From Amia ocellicauda (taxonomy: Eukaryota > Chordata > Actinopteri > Amiiformes > Amiidae), in assembly GCF_036373705.1 (NCBI RefSeq), contig NW_027102783.1:5001-69000 (forward strand): a DNA stretch of 64,000 bases, in the 5' to 3' direction. The position numbers were made by a program, and so were the translations under genes. Shown here one piece after another: positions 49,110 to 58,763 of this stretch. Every line of letters begins with the position of its first letter. The stretch's first letter is position 1. The notes under the pieces were generated by a model that worked only from the letters and a program-made list of their open reading frames with translations, did not search any database and had not been told where the DNA came from.

Positions 49110-49302
49110 AAAACGGAGGGAAAATTCGCTTGCGCCGAACGGGGTCGAGAGATCCGCTGTGACGCAGGAGTGCGAGAGGACTCGACACCACCGAGCACGG
49201 GCGCGAGAGGGAGAGATACCCACGGTGTGAGAAACCGCCCGCGACGCAAGCACCAGATGCCCGCAAGGACAATGGGAACCGGCGCGCTACCGAGAAACTG
49301 AC
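49110..49302. other. GC-rich non-coding stretch at the array edge
   Basis: Begins where homology to the tandem unit stops. CpG-rich, with open frames on both strands but no recognisable domain. I see no RNA gene or transposon end in it. Confidence 0.5.
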
Positions 49303-49305
49303 CAA

Positions 49306-49409
49306 GATATGGAACGCTTCACGAATTTGCGTGTCATCCTTGCACAGGGGCCATGCAAATCTTCTCTGTATCGTTCCAGTTTTATTATACGTATTGCCGT
49401 CGCGAACAC
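49306..49409 (-). pseudogene. U6 snRNA-like copy
   Basis: On the - strand nearly the whole U6 sequence can be read: start GTGTTCGCGACGGC, then GGAACGATACAGAGAAGAT containing the ACAGAGA box, then CATGGCCCCTG, CAAGGATGACACGC, AAATTCGTGAAGCGTTCC, ending ATATC. The second half matches vertebrate U6 almost perfectly. The 5' stem-loop differs at about eight positions and the AGC of the GATTAGCATGG catalytic core reads TGC. The gene end lacks the usual T-run, and no obvious TATA or PSE is seen upstream. Most likely a U6 pseudogene or a divergent U6 variant. Confidence 0.88.
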
Positions 49410-50100
49410 AAGGGCTGGGTTAGAGAGCACCCGCCTTTGTACCCAGGTGGGCCGGGGGAGCGAGGCGACTCGCTGTTTGGGGCCGGGAAGCCTGTCCCAC
49501 TCCCTGCTCGTTGGCGCTGAGGCCGGGGGCCTTCCCTGGAGAGACTCTAGCGCCTCTCTTTCACCAAACGTCCGTACCACCATGGCAGACAGGGACACTT
49601 CACCCCATCCCCATGCCGGGCAGAGGCATGCTGGGGGAATGTGCAAATCCGGAGAGGTAATCAATCAACCGTAATCCCAAGTGTCATTGGAAAACGGAGC
49701 AGAAATCCACTACAATCCCCGATACGCCGAAGTAGTGGGCAGAGATGCTTCCCCCCTGCCAGCCGCCAGGCGGAGCGGCCGGGGCTGCGCTGGTGAGGTG
49801 AGGTGTATCGTATCGTATCGTATCTTGATGTTCCCTTACAGCCCCCCTCCCCTGAGCCATTAACGATGACTCCATACCTGGTCTGCAATGATTAGCTCAC
49901 AATGTGGGCTGCAGGACGTGCGTGACCTGTAGATTTCTCCACTGCACCTGTGTAACGTCTTGAACACGTCATTGGTACTAAGCCTTGGTGGGTAATTTGA
50001 TTCTGAATTGCACCATTATAAAAATCTCTTGTGCCTTGGCAAGTCGCACAGGAAGAGGGCGTCTGCTAAGAAAGAAGTAGTGAGAAATGACAATCGGTCG
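49410..50100. other. Unclassified interval between U6-like copy and 5S array
   Basis: Contains a short (GTATC)n run near 49804-49823. Near 50025-50065 lies a fish-repeat-like tail, CCTTGGCAAGTCGCACAGG followed by GGGCGTCTGCTAAG, similar to the 3' ends of abundant fish interspersed repeats. The rest shows no gene I recognise. Confidence 0.5.
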
Positions 50101-50165
50101 CCTGCCCCGTTTAGCTTCCGAGATCTGACGAGATCGGGCGCGTTCAGGATGGTGTGGCCAAAAGC
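50101..50165 (-). pseudogene. 5S rRNA fragment (5' half)
   Basis: Only the first ~65 nt of 5S (sense end on the - strand) are present, up to the start of the internal control region. The remainder is replaced by repeat-like sequence. It marks the left edge of the 5S array. Confidence 0.88.
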
Positions 50166-50221
50166 AGAGAGGCCTGGCTGCATGATGTCGCTTAAAGGCT
50201 GGTGGGTATTGACGGAACTTC

Positions 50222-50252
<31 letters not shown>

Positions 50253-50383
50253 TGGAGGGAACAATATCAGTGCAGCAAAGGGTGTTGTAAGTAGCGGGAT
50301 ACGTGTAAAATTCTTCAATTATATCTCCTCCAGACAGAAAGAGAGTATTAAGAGCTACGATGAAGTTACCCAAGTGACGTAAA

Positions 50384-50503
50384 AAGCTTGCAGCACCTGG
50401 TATTTCCAGGAGGTCTCCCATCCAAGTACTGACCAGGCCCTGACCCGTTTAAGTTCCGAGATCTGACGAGACGGGGTGCGTCCAGGACGGTGTAGCCGCA
50501 AGC
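50384..50503 (-). rRNA. 5S rRNA copy 1, diverged
   Basis: 120 bp from GCTTGCGGC to TGCAAGCTT (read on the - strand), followed by TTTTT as terminator. Box C region TGGATGGGAGACCTCCTGG is present. The middle is unusually changed (GACGCACCCCGTCTCG and CTTAAACGGGTCAG), altering box A, so this copy is probably not well transcribed. Confidence 0.85.
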
Positions 50504-50711
50504 CGAGAGGCCTGGCTGCATGATGTCTCTTTAAGGCAGACGGGTGTTGACGGAACTTCCAGCAAATAAAAAAAGAAAAATGGAGGGAAAAATATCAGTT
50601 CAGCAAAGGGTGTTGAAAGTAGCCGGGTACGTGTACATTTCTTCAATTATATCTCCTCCAGACAGAAAGAGAGAATTAAGAGCTACAATGAAGTTACCCA
50701 GGAGACATAAA
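50504..50711 (-). repeat. 5S intergenic spacer (representative; period about 330 bp)
   Basis: About 210 bp between consecutive 5S copies. Read on the - strand it holds the terminator, a conserved block GTAACTTCATTGTAGCTC, a (T)n tract of variable length, and TTAAAGAGACATCATGCAG. The AT-rich start of that last motif lies about 30 bp before the next gene, where fish 5S genes often have a TATA-like element. Spacers are similar in all repeats, differing mainly in the length of the A/T run. Confidence 0.8.
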
Positions 50712-50831
50712 AAGCTTGCAGCACCTGGTATTTCCAGGAGGTCACCCATCCAAGTACTGACCAGGCCCTGCCCCGTTTAGCTTCCGAGATCTGACAAGAT
50801 CGGTAGCGTTCAGGACGGTGAGGCCGCAAGC
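50712..50831 (-). rRNA. 5S rRNA copy 2
   Basis: 120 bp. Helix I ends GCTTGC/GCAAGC pair. Box A region AGCTAAACGGGGCAG. Box C carries GGATGGGTGACC, one change in a TFIIIA contact region. TTTTT-type terminator after the gene. Confidence 0.86.
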
Positions 50832-51048
50832 CGAGACGCCTGGCTGCATGATGTCTCTTAAAGGCTGGCGGGTATTGACGGAACTTCCAGCAAAAAAAAA
50901 AAAAAAAAAAAGAAAAATGGATGGAAAAATATCAGTGCAGCAAAGGGTGTTGAAAGAAGCCGGGTACGTGTACAATTCTTCAATTATATCTCCTCCAGAC
51001 AGAAAGAGAGAATTAAGAGCTACAATGAAGTTACCCAGGAGACGTAAA

Positions 51049-51168
51049 AAGCTTGCAGTACCTGGTATTTCCAGGAGGTCTCCCATGCAAGTACTGATCA
51101 GGCCCTGCCCCGTTTAGCTTCCGAGATCTGATGAGATCGGGCGTGTTCAGAACGGTGAGGCCGCAAGC
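51049..51168 (-). rRNA. 5S rRNA copy 3
   Basis: 120 bp, with TTTTT after the 3' end. Changes include TTGCATGGGAGACC in box C and a T instead of C in CACGCCCG near the 5' side. The 3' end reads GGTACTGCAAGC. Confidence 0.86.
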
Positions 51169-51382
51169 CAAGAGGCCAGGCTGCATGATGTCTCTTAATG
51201 GCTGGCGGGTATTGACGTAACTTCCAGCAAAAAAAAAAAAAAAATGAAAAATGGAGGGAAAAATATCAGTGCAGCAAAGGGTGTTGACAGTAGCCGGGTA
51301 CGTGTACAATTCTTCAATTATATCTCCTCCTGACAGAAAGAGAGAATTAAGAACTACGATGAAGTAACCCAGGAGACGTAAA

Positions 51383-51502
51383 AAGTTTGCAGTACCTGGT
51401 ATTTCCAGGAGGTCACCCATCCAAATACTGACCAGGCCCTGCCACGATTTGCTTCCAAGATCTCACAAGATTGGGCGCGTTCAGGACAGTGTGGCCGCAA
51501 GC
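51383..51502 (-). rRNA. 5S rRNA copy 4, most diverged
   Basis: 120 bp, but with changes in box A (AGCAAATCGTGGCAG), the helix region (CTTGTGAGATCTTGG) and box C (TTTGGATGGGTGACC). Likely a pseudogene. Confidence 0.82.
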
Positions 51503-51718
51503 AAAGAGGCCTGGCTGCATGATGTCTCTTAAAGGCTGGCGGGTATTGACGGAACTTCCAGCAAAAAAAAATAAAAATAAAGAAAAATGGAGGGAAAAAT
51601 ATCAGTGCAGCAAAGGCTGTTGATAGTAGCCGGGTACGTGTACAATTCCTAAATTATAACACCTCCAGACAGAAAGAGAGTATTAAGAGCTACGATGAAG
51701 TTTCCCAGGAGACGTAAA

Positions 51719-51838
51719 AAGCTGGCAGCACCTGGTATTTCCAGGAGATCACCCATCAAAGTACTGACCAGGCCCTGCCCCGTTTAGCTTCCGAGATCTG
51801 TCGAGATCGGGCGCGTTCAGGACGGTGTGGACGCAAGC
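51719..51838 (-). rRNA. 5S rRNA copy 5
   Basis: 120 bp. 5' end GCTTGCGTCC and 3' end GCCAGCTT mismatch in helix I. Box A AGCTAAACGGGGCAG is conserved; box C reads TTTGATGGGTGATC. Confidence 0.83.
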
Positions 51839-52047
51839 CAAGAGGGCTGGCTGCATGATATCTCTTAAAGGCTGGCGGGTATTGATGGAACTTCCAACAA
51901 AAAAAAAAAAAGAAAAATGAAGGGAAAAATACCAGTGCAGCAAAGGGTGTTGAAAGAAGCCGGGTATGTGAATAATACTTCAATTATATCTCCTTCAGAC
52001 AGAAAGAGAGTATTAAGAGCTACGATGAAGTTACCCAGGAGACGTAA

Positions 52048-52167
52048 AAGCTTGCAGCACCAGGTATTTCCAGGAGGTCTCACATTCAAGTACTGACCAG
52101 GTCCTGCCCCGTTTAGCTTCCGAGATCTGACGAGATCGGTCGCGTTCAGGATGGTGTGGCCGCAAGC
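52048..52167 (-). rRNA. 5S rRNA copy 6
   Basis: 120 bp. Box A conserved; box C reads TTGAATGTGAGACC. Followed by TTTT (one T shorter than in neighbours). Confidence 0.84.
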
Positions 52168-52375
52168 CAAGATGCCTGGCTGCATGATGTCTCTTAAAGG
52201 CTGGCGGGTATTGACGGAACTTCCAGCAAAAAAAAAAAGAAAAATAGAGGGAAAAATACCAGTGCAGCAAAGGGTGTTGAAAGTAGCCGGGTACGTGTAC
52301 AATTCTTCAATTATATCTTCTCCAGACAGAAAGAGAGTATTAAGAGCTACGATGAAGTTCCCCAGGAGACGTAAA

Positions 52376-52495
52376 AAGCTGGCAGCACCTGGTATTTCCT
52401 GGAGATCTCCCATCCAAGTACTGACCAGGTCCTGCCCCGTTTAGTTTCCGAGATCTGACGAGATTGGGCGCGTTCAGGACTGTGTGTCCGCAAGC
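52376..52495 (-). rRNA. 5S rRNA copy 7
   Basis: 120 bp. Box C TTGGATGGGAGATC and CAGGAAATACCAGG. One change in the 5' part (GGACACACAG). TTTTT follows. Confidence 0.84.
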
Positions 52496-52710
52496 CGAGA
52501 GGCCTGGTTGCATGATGTCTCTTAAAGGCTGGCGGATATTGACGGAACTTCCAGAAAAAAGAAAAAAGAAAAAGAAAAATGGAGGAAAAAATATCAGTGC
52601 AGCAAAGGGTGTTGAAAGTAGCCGGGTACGTGTACATTTCATCAATTATATCTCCTCCAGACAGAAAGAGAGTATTAAGATCTACGATGAAGTTACCCAG
52701 GAGACGTAAA

Positions 52711-52830
52711 AAGCTTGCAGTACCTGGTATTTCCAGGAGGTCTCCCATCCAAGTACTGATCAGGCGCTGCTCCATTTAGCTTCCGAGATCTGATGAAATC
52801 GGGCGCGTTCAGAACGGTGTGGCCGCAAGC
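52711..52830 (-). rRNA. 5S rRNA copy 8
   Basis: 120 bp. Helix I ends pair; box C TTGGATGGGAGACC matches the usual vertebrate sequence; box A region AGCTAAATGGAGCAG is altered. TTTTT terminator. This is the right-most, and so transcriptionally first, copy. Confidence 0.86.
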
Positions 52831-52914
52831 CAAGAGGCCTGGCTGCATGATGTCTCTTAAAGGCTGGAGGGTATTGACAGAACTTCCAGCAAAAAAAAAA
52901 AAAAAAAGAAAAAT

Positions 52915-53091
52915 ACACATACCACGTGGGCAATTCTAGAGCGTCCCCTAGAGTACAAACAGTGTATCGTGCCTACAAAAGTTTTCTTGTTACTAACCTT
53001 TGGAATCTGGATTTCTGGACAAAGCTCTCCAATAACTATTACAGAACTTAGTTCTTTTCAGTCTAAGATTCCTCTCACGGGGCACCAATTA
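52915..53091 (-). mobile_element. Leader segment of an LTR retroelement
   Basis: Read on the - strand this directly follows the LTR end and begins TAATTGGTGCCCCGTGAGAG, a TGG-type primer-binding-site motif a few bases after the LTR. About 175 bp of internal sequence remain before the 5S array starts. Fossil, no coding region. Confidence 0.7.
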
Positions 53092-53516
53092 TGTAGCGTA
53101 AGGTACACTTATAAATTTCAATTATAGAAGTGTATTTATAGTATCACCTTATCACGAATCCTGGAATCTTGTAGAACTCAATTTCTGTAATAATTTGACG
53201 CAGACACCATTTCCAAAGATATAAATTGTCAAATTTATTCAAAACAAAGACTAAATGTAGCACTACACTAATTATACAAAAGGGAAAAACTAATTAAAAT
53301 TCAACTCTAGATCAACAAATCAAAGACAAATCACTTCCGTGACCAAATCAAAGACCATGGGATCGCATATGATAACACACAAATCGTTAAACAAAAAAGG
53401 TTATAAACACATTGACTACAATACCGGTTAGTAAGACGAAGGTGAGTCTCTCGTTAGTATTATTAGTCACACATTAAATAACTACGCAGGTTAGTATTTA
53501 TGTCAGGTAACTTCTC

Positions 53517-53576
<60 letters not shown>

Positions 53577-54968
53577 TCTCATTTACGTTTAGGTGCCAAG
53601 AAAGATCCTATCATTACTTGTTACCACAATTTTCCTTAACTGATTATTATTCAATGATTAAGGATAGGCAGGGCCACCACTAATCTAATGTCTATTAACT
53701 TGTGTCAATTTCAGAATAAACAGTAAAACAGGAATGAGAAGATATTTCTCGGCGTTGACAGATTTTATTTCTAAAATTATCAACAAAACAGTTTAATGCA
53801 ACACACATTTATATTTAAGAAAACTAAATGATATTACACATTCTAGAGTTATGAATCACAGATTAACATTTCTAATTGATTTCTCAAATGTCATGAATCA
53901 TGAACTCCAAACTGTTAAACTTATGTGAACTTTGTCGCAGATAGGCCTCTCTGGCTTCCGGCTCAGATAACAGCACACGGCACGAGTTCCGTGTGGTTGG
54001 AACAAAGGCAGTCCGGTTCGGCTTTGTCCAAGAACTTCCACTCAGTCGATGCACCTGGAAGTTGGGGTTTCGCGAAAGTAGAGTCGTTTCCAAACAGATT
54101 TTCCACTGGTTTGAAGGCTCCAAGGTTGTGCACAAAATCTTCTTTGTAAGCTGGGGTTCCACCGTAGTTACTTGAAGATGAAGTCTTTGAGGAAAGCAGG
54201 GCCCTGTTTGTTCCAAGGGTCAAGTTTCTTAAGACTCAATTAGCTATTTAAATGACTGACACTTTCGTATTCAGTCGACTTAGTCAATTGTCCAGCTGTA
54301 AAACTCCACTGATCAGGTGGGCACAGGCGGGCAGTGCAGTCTGTAAAGTTCTTTATTTAATAAAGTCCTTTAAAAGAATTCTTCGTACGGCTCAATCTCC
54401 TTCTCCCAGTTTAACTCTTCTGTTGCCGGCAAAGACTTGGTTGGTTTCTGGTTCCGGTTCTGGCAACAGAGCTACAGGTTATGCTGTGGCAGCGAGTTAC
54501 TGGTTCAGGTGAGAGAGAGAGAGAAAGAAAGGCCGTGTTTGTCCTTTATAGTCTGTCAGATCAATAGGTGATTGGTTCCTGAGTTCTTGAGATTGGATTT
54601 CGGTTTCAGCCCCCAGTGTCCTATTGGAGGGGGGCTTGATTTATGACTGATGTCAATCCATGCCATCTTTTGGAAATGCCGGTTGGCCTGGGTTCGTAGC
54701 TCTATGTCGGGATTTCAGCTCTCATCCACTTCAAAGAGTTTTTATCACCAACAGGCCCCTTTCTCCAGACATCTCATAGCAGAATAACAAACTATTTGGC
54801 CTCTTCTCGGTGCCATCCTCCCCAAAACTGTCACTTTGATGCAAACCAGTTCCAAGCTGATGAGCTAAGGAAATCTGATAACTTTGGGGGGGAGAGGTCT
54901 TCTTTAGATCCGTGCTTCAGCTCAGAGCCCAAATACTCTTATCCAAATACACCCAACATAACGCTACA
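53092..54968 (-). mobile_element. LTR of the same family as in the tRNA array, inverted
   Basis: About 1.88 kb; on the - strand it starts TGTAGCG and ends CGCTACA, a perfect 7-bp terminal inverted repeat. It matches the tandem-array LTRs along its whole length but is clearly more different from them than they are from each other. It has an expanded (TA)n tract at about 53519-53572. It keeps internal sequence on one side, so it is part of a once larger element. Fossil. Confidence 0.9.
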
Positions 54969-55348
54969 CACCACATCCCAAAGATGCTCTATTGGGTTGA
55001 GATCTGGTGACTGTGGTTGCCAGTTTAGTACAGTGAACTCATTGTCATGTTCAAGAAACCAATTTGAAATGATTCGACCTTTGTGACATGGTGCATTATC
55101 CTGCTGGAAGTAGCCATCAGAGGACGGGTACATGGTGGTCATAAAGGGATGGACATGGTCAGAAACAATGGGCCGTGGCATTTAAACGATGCCCGATTGG
55201 CACTAAGGGGCCTAAAGTATGCCAAGAAAACATCCCCCACACCATTACACCACCACCACCAGCCTGCACAGTGGTAACAAGGCATGATGGATCCATGTTC
55301 TCATTCTGTATACACCAAATTCTGACTCTGAAATCGAGACTCATCAGA
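54969..55348 (-). pseudogene. Tc1-like transposase fragment
   Basis: On the - strand: NENMDPSCLVTTVQAGGGGV, then VWGMFSWHTLGPLVPI, then QQDNAPCHKGRIISNW and QPQSPDLNPIEHLWDV. These are the second and third catalytic regions of a Tc1-type DDE transposase. The reading frame changes near the middle (around 55160-55180) and the N-terminal DNA-binding half is absent. The LTR has inserted directly after HLWDV, and a microsatellite-bearing repeat interrupts the other side at 55349. Confidence 0.9.
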
Positions 55349-55425
55349 CGTATGTATGTATGTATGCATGTCCAATTGCTTTGACAATACAAATGCACTG
55401 AATTGAGAGAGAGAGAGAGAGAGAG
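55349..55425 (+). repeat. Microsatellite-flanked repeat tail (GTAT)n ... (GA)n
   Basis: (GTAT)n, then GCATGTCCAATTGCTTTG, ACAATACAAATGCACTG, AATTGAGAGAG and (GA)n. An almost identical block occurs at 63618-63728. The ...GAATTGA-type ending resembles the 3' tail of fish LINEs, so it may be a very short 5'-truncated insertion. Confidence 0.6.
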
Positions 55426-56640
55426 GTAGTCCAGACCGCTGCAAAATTCCTGCTGAAGTGATCTGGATCACCACACAATGGCCCAAGGACCACTGCAAAC
55501 TTGGATTTCAATGTATTTGTGTAATGTGTGTTGCAATAGCACCTACCATGTTCCTTTGTGGTGATCTGGTTAATTCTGATCTGGGAAAACCACAATCCTG
55601 CAGGTTTAATAAGTCTCTCTACACATCAGTCCCTGAGTACCTTCAACCAATGGTCATTTTGACCAATTAAGCCCAAGATTTGAGTCAATTAAGTTGTCAA
55701 GGACTACCCAGTGAAGACGTGAACTCACGACTAGGTCACACTGTGAGCTCACCAGAGCAGACATTACACTGAGCTCACTGTGAGCTCACTTAGTGCTTTT
55801 CCAGCGACATGGTGATGGTGCTGGAGCCGGAGCCGCTGCCCTTACTCGGTGGCTAACCCACCTCTATGTTACAAATGTTCCCTAAACACTTATTTTGCAA
55901 GATCAATAAAAATCCTTTAGGAAATTTAAACTTTTACTGACACACATAGTTAATAGCAATGTATTATAACTTTACCAAAAATAATAATCTGTATATCTTT
56001 AATTGTTTAGACATTATTAAGATATAATGCATCTTTCACATAGGGAACATTTGTAACATGTTAGGAAAAACAAACAAATGATTTGAAAATATTCATAATT
56101 ACAGCATACAATTTGTCAGGCTTCATAAGAATGGTATTTATAACATACTCTGTAAAAATCAAGCAAATAGCATTTGTGGTTCACAAGAAAATATATATAT
56201 ATATATATATATAATCAAAGCTATCAGACTATAGCAGCCGTTGTATGAAGACACATACGATTATACAGCATTATTTGGCAGCTTCGCAAGACCTAATTTT
56301 AAACGTTGTTGGTAAGTTAGATAATTAGTGGGGACCCTCTATTTGCAGTTCTTCCCCTCCATAATTGCTAAAATAAAGTTTTACTGACATTTTATTGACC
56401 CTACCACTGCATAGGGCATATCTGTAACATGAACGCTACTGAATGGCACATACATTGAAAACTACAGAGAACTGAGACAAATCCACTTTACACTTCATAA
56501 ATAATCTTAAAACGTTTCCAACCAAGGCAACACCCACTTGAAATACATTAATTCTCATTTTTGGTAAACAAAAAGAGAGATTGTTACATATGTTCCCTAT
56601 GATGCATCTACAGAGAGAGAGAGACAGACAGACACTAACA
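55426..56640. other. AT-rich sequence without recognised genes
   Basis: Includes a (TA)n tract at about 56190-56211. No long open frame, RNA gene or clear transposon end seen on either strand. Confidence 0.5.
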
Positions 56641-56654
56641 CTCTCTCTCTCTCT

Positions 56655-57288
56655 CTCTCTCAGCTGGGAGTGTGTGGGAGGGGTCTGCAGTGAGCGGGAG
56701 TGCTGCTGAGAGCTCTGTCCTTTGGCTGCGTTTTTTTGTTGCTTTACTTTTTTCAGTTTGTTTATTTTGTCTTCTGTTTTCAGTGCTTTTCTTATTGTGG
56801 GGGAACAGGGGAGGGGAGGGGGGAGTACCGGTAGTTCTTCCCGGGTCGGGGGGTCGGACCCCCTGAATGCGTCTTTGATAAGAAAAACTGACCCGACGCC
56901 ATGGAGTCAAGATCGCTCCGGTGCAGTTCTGCCCCCTAGAGCAGTGTGTGTTAGCGGTTGGGGAGGTAGCAGGGTGTGAAAATATCAAGTCTGCTGCCAT
57001 TGTTATCTTCTTAAAAACCACTGATCTGCTCAATCAGCTAGTGGCTAATGGCACAGTGTTAGACGACACTTTCACCCCGGTGTTGCCGCTCGCTGCTCCT
57101 GCCCGGAAGGTAACGCTGTCTAACGTCCCTCTGTTCATCCGCACCGGCTCGGGCAGCTGATGTCCGGCATTAAGAGGGTCCCGCTGGGCTGCAAAGCCCC
57201 GCAACTGAAACACGTCGTGTCCTTCCGAAGGCAGCTGTATATGATCCTCAATAACATCAATGAGGATCTTAATGTCTCCGAAGTTGGA
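56655..57288 (+). pseudogene. Tx1/L1-like LINE, 5' region with ORF1 fragment
   Basis: A T-rich, GC-skewed leader is followed by ORF1-type sequence: FCPLEQCVLAVGEVAGCENI, KSAAIVIFLKTTDLLNQLV, LDDTFTPVLPLAAPARKVTL, SNVPLFI, then in another frame KRVPLGCKAPQLKHVVSFRR and QLYMILNNINEDLNVS. This pattern is typical of fish Tx1-type LINE ORF1 proteins, which continue into a CCHC zinc knuckle. Here a frame break occurs after FIRTGSGS and the zinc-knuckle part is missing because BEN-gene sequence starts. A LINE losing its 3' rather than 5' part suggests a rearrangement, not normal truncated insertion. Confidence 0.82.
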
Positions 57289-57452
57289 TCTCTCTTGCTG
57301 CCACCACCACGAAGATTGCTCTTTAGTAATGTTGGAAAGTCAAAGACAGCAACCGTCAGGGTTCTTGCATATGACGTATTCGTGCTGCACCTCTCTGCAA
57401 GGATCCAGGACAGTTTGTCAATGTAAACTCCAGTGCCTGGGAATATTTCCAC
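57289..57452 (-). pseudogene. BEN-domain gene, exon 5 (partial BEN domain)
   Basis: Acceptor TCTTTTAG then VEIFPGTGVYIDKLSWILAE, RCSTNTSYARTLTVAVFDF, PTLLKSNLRGGGSKRD. The spacing of W, ART, VF and SNLRGGGSK fits the N-terminal two thirds of a BEN domain, a DNA/protein-binding module of chromatin factors. The exon stops at the junction with LINE sequence, so the end of the domain is missing. Confidence 0.8.
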
Positions 57453-57790
57453 CTAAAAGACAATGGTAAATAAAAAACAAGTTTATCCCCAAACTATTCT
57501 TATATTATGTTAAGTGGAATACTCAGACATTATCAGTGAGGCTGTGATTTTGTTACAGAAATGTGTTATTAAAGACCACAGTATGTCTCAATTCTAAGTT
57601 TATTAATTTACAGACATAATAAAGTCAGTGAATCTGTGACACCCATAATTCAATTACATTCTTATTATCAACTATAACTATGAATATACCTGATAATGTA
57701 GCATCATTAGATTGTTTACAACCAATATTTGTTTTCAATATATATATTTTTACCTTGTCTTTGTAATATTGTAGACCAAGAGTGTTACAC

Positions 57791-58056
57791 CTGTTTTGGT
57801 GATTCTTTGTCAGATTCAGAACAATTTGCTGTGGGGCTGTCAGAACCACTTGATGGTGACACACTTTTGTCTTCATTGCTGATAAATGTGGCTTTTGTTA
57901 CAATTTTTTTCAGATTGTCCAAAATTGATTGATAATCATTTCTAGTAATATATTTAATACAAAGTGAAAACAAAACCATCAATGCCTGCAATTATACTTG
58001 AGAGACTTGCTCTATGTTATTGGCAAACTGACCTTTTTGTGGGTCATTAACATTAG
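57791..58056 (-). pseudogene. BEN-domain gene, exon 4 (linker, with a stop codon)
   Basis: Bounded by acceptor TTTTTTCGTAG and donor CAG/GTGTAA. The phases fit exon 3 (1 nt carried over) and exon 5 (phase 0), giving 89 codons. It starts ANVNDPQKGQFANNIEQVSQ and, after an in-frame TAA, continues LQALMVLFSLCIKYITRND to a Ser/Asp-rich end SPSSGSDSPTANCSESDKES. The stop sits about 20 residues into the exon. Confidence 0.72.
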
Positions 58057-58327
58057 CTACGAAAAAAATAAAAAAGATAAAATACAACAATTACCAGGTC
58101 TAATGTAATGCATATAGTCATTAATGTAGGATTATGAAGTTATGTTGAAAAACTTTATTTAATAATCAGTATTATTAAACTATTAGACAGTGCACATTAC
58201 GAGTCTGTATTGTGGTTCTAGATTACTTCAGTATGATCAACTATAATACATTACTCTGGAATCTAAATTACTTAAGAATAACATTTATCAAGGTAAGGAA
58301 TTATTTGCTATAAATAAAAAAACTTAC

Positions 58328-58499
58328 CATCAACCATACGGTTTCGAAGACATTGGTTTTCATTTTTAAGTCTTGTGTTTTCCTTTTCGAGCTGCTTAAC
58401 TTTTTGCTGTAGCTCAACTTCACTGGACTCTTTAAATGTCTGTAGAATGTGATGGGATCTAATTCTTGAAGCTCCATCGGTTTTCTTTCTTATTTTGTG
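58328..58499 (-). pseudogene. BEN-domain gene, exon 3 (coiled coil)
   Basis: Acceptor GAATACAG, donor G/GTAAGT. 57 codons plus 1 nt: HKIRKKTDGASRIRSHHILQ then ELQQKVKQLEKENTRLKNEN, a clear heptad coiled coil probably for dimerisation. Coiled coil followed by BEN is a common layout in this family. Confidence 0.8.
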
Positions 58500-58530
58500 C
58501 TGTATTCAGAGAGAAAAAGAGTTTAAAATG

Positions 58531-58569
<39 letters not shown>

Positions 58570-58629
58570 ATGATTAAAAAAAAACAATCCTGCAATACAT
58601 TTATTTAATATTTGCAGTAATTATCTCAC

Positions 58630-58763
58630 CGGTAACTGTGGTTCATCAAGGTCACTATCATCTGAAATTTGAAGTTTTTTGTTTGTTTTAGGTACTCTCT
58701 TCATTTTAGGAGAGGGCATTTTTGTTAGGTCATTAAGTTTTCTTCTTAGTTCACCTTCTTTTC
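58630..58763 (-). pseudogene. BEN-domain gene, exon 2 (basic linker)
   Basis: Acceptor TTATTTTAG, donor CCG/GTGAGA. Encodes KEGELRRKLNDLTKMPSPKM, KRVPKTNKKLQISDDSDLDE and PQLP: a Lys/Arg-rich stretch that could be a nuclear localisation signal, then an acidic patch. Phase in 1, phase out 0. Confidence 0.8.

Noticed and set aside
49287-49674. Two overlapping open frames of about 120 codons in GC-rich DNA
   Set aside because: They cover the U6-like copy and have no recognisable domain; open frames are expected in GC-rich sequence.
49410-49680. U1 or other snRNA gene upstream of the U6-like copy
   Set aside because: I looked for the characteristic U1, U2, U4 and U5 start motifs in this stretch and did not find them.
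50742-52775. Long open frames on the - strand over the 5S array
   Set aside because: They run through 5S genes, terminators and T-tracts and recur with each repeat; not proteins.
53092-54968. A complete provirus
   Set aside because: Only one LTR and a short leader are present; no coding region and no second LTR follow before the 5S array.
54796-55086. 96-codon + strand frame at the LTR/Tc1 boundary
   Set aside because: Antisense to the Tc1 transposase fragment and crossing the insertion point.
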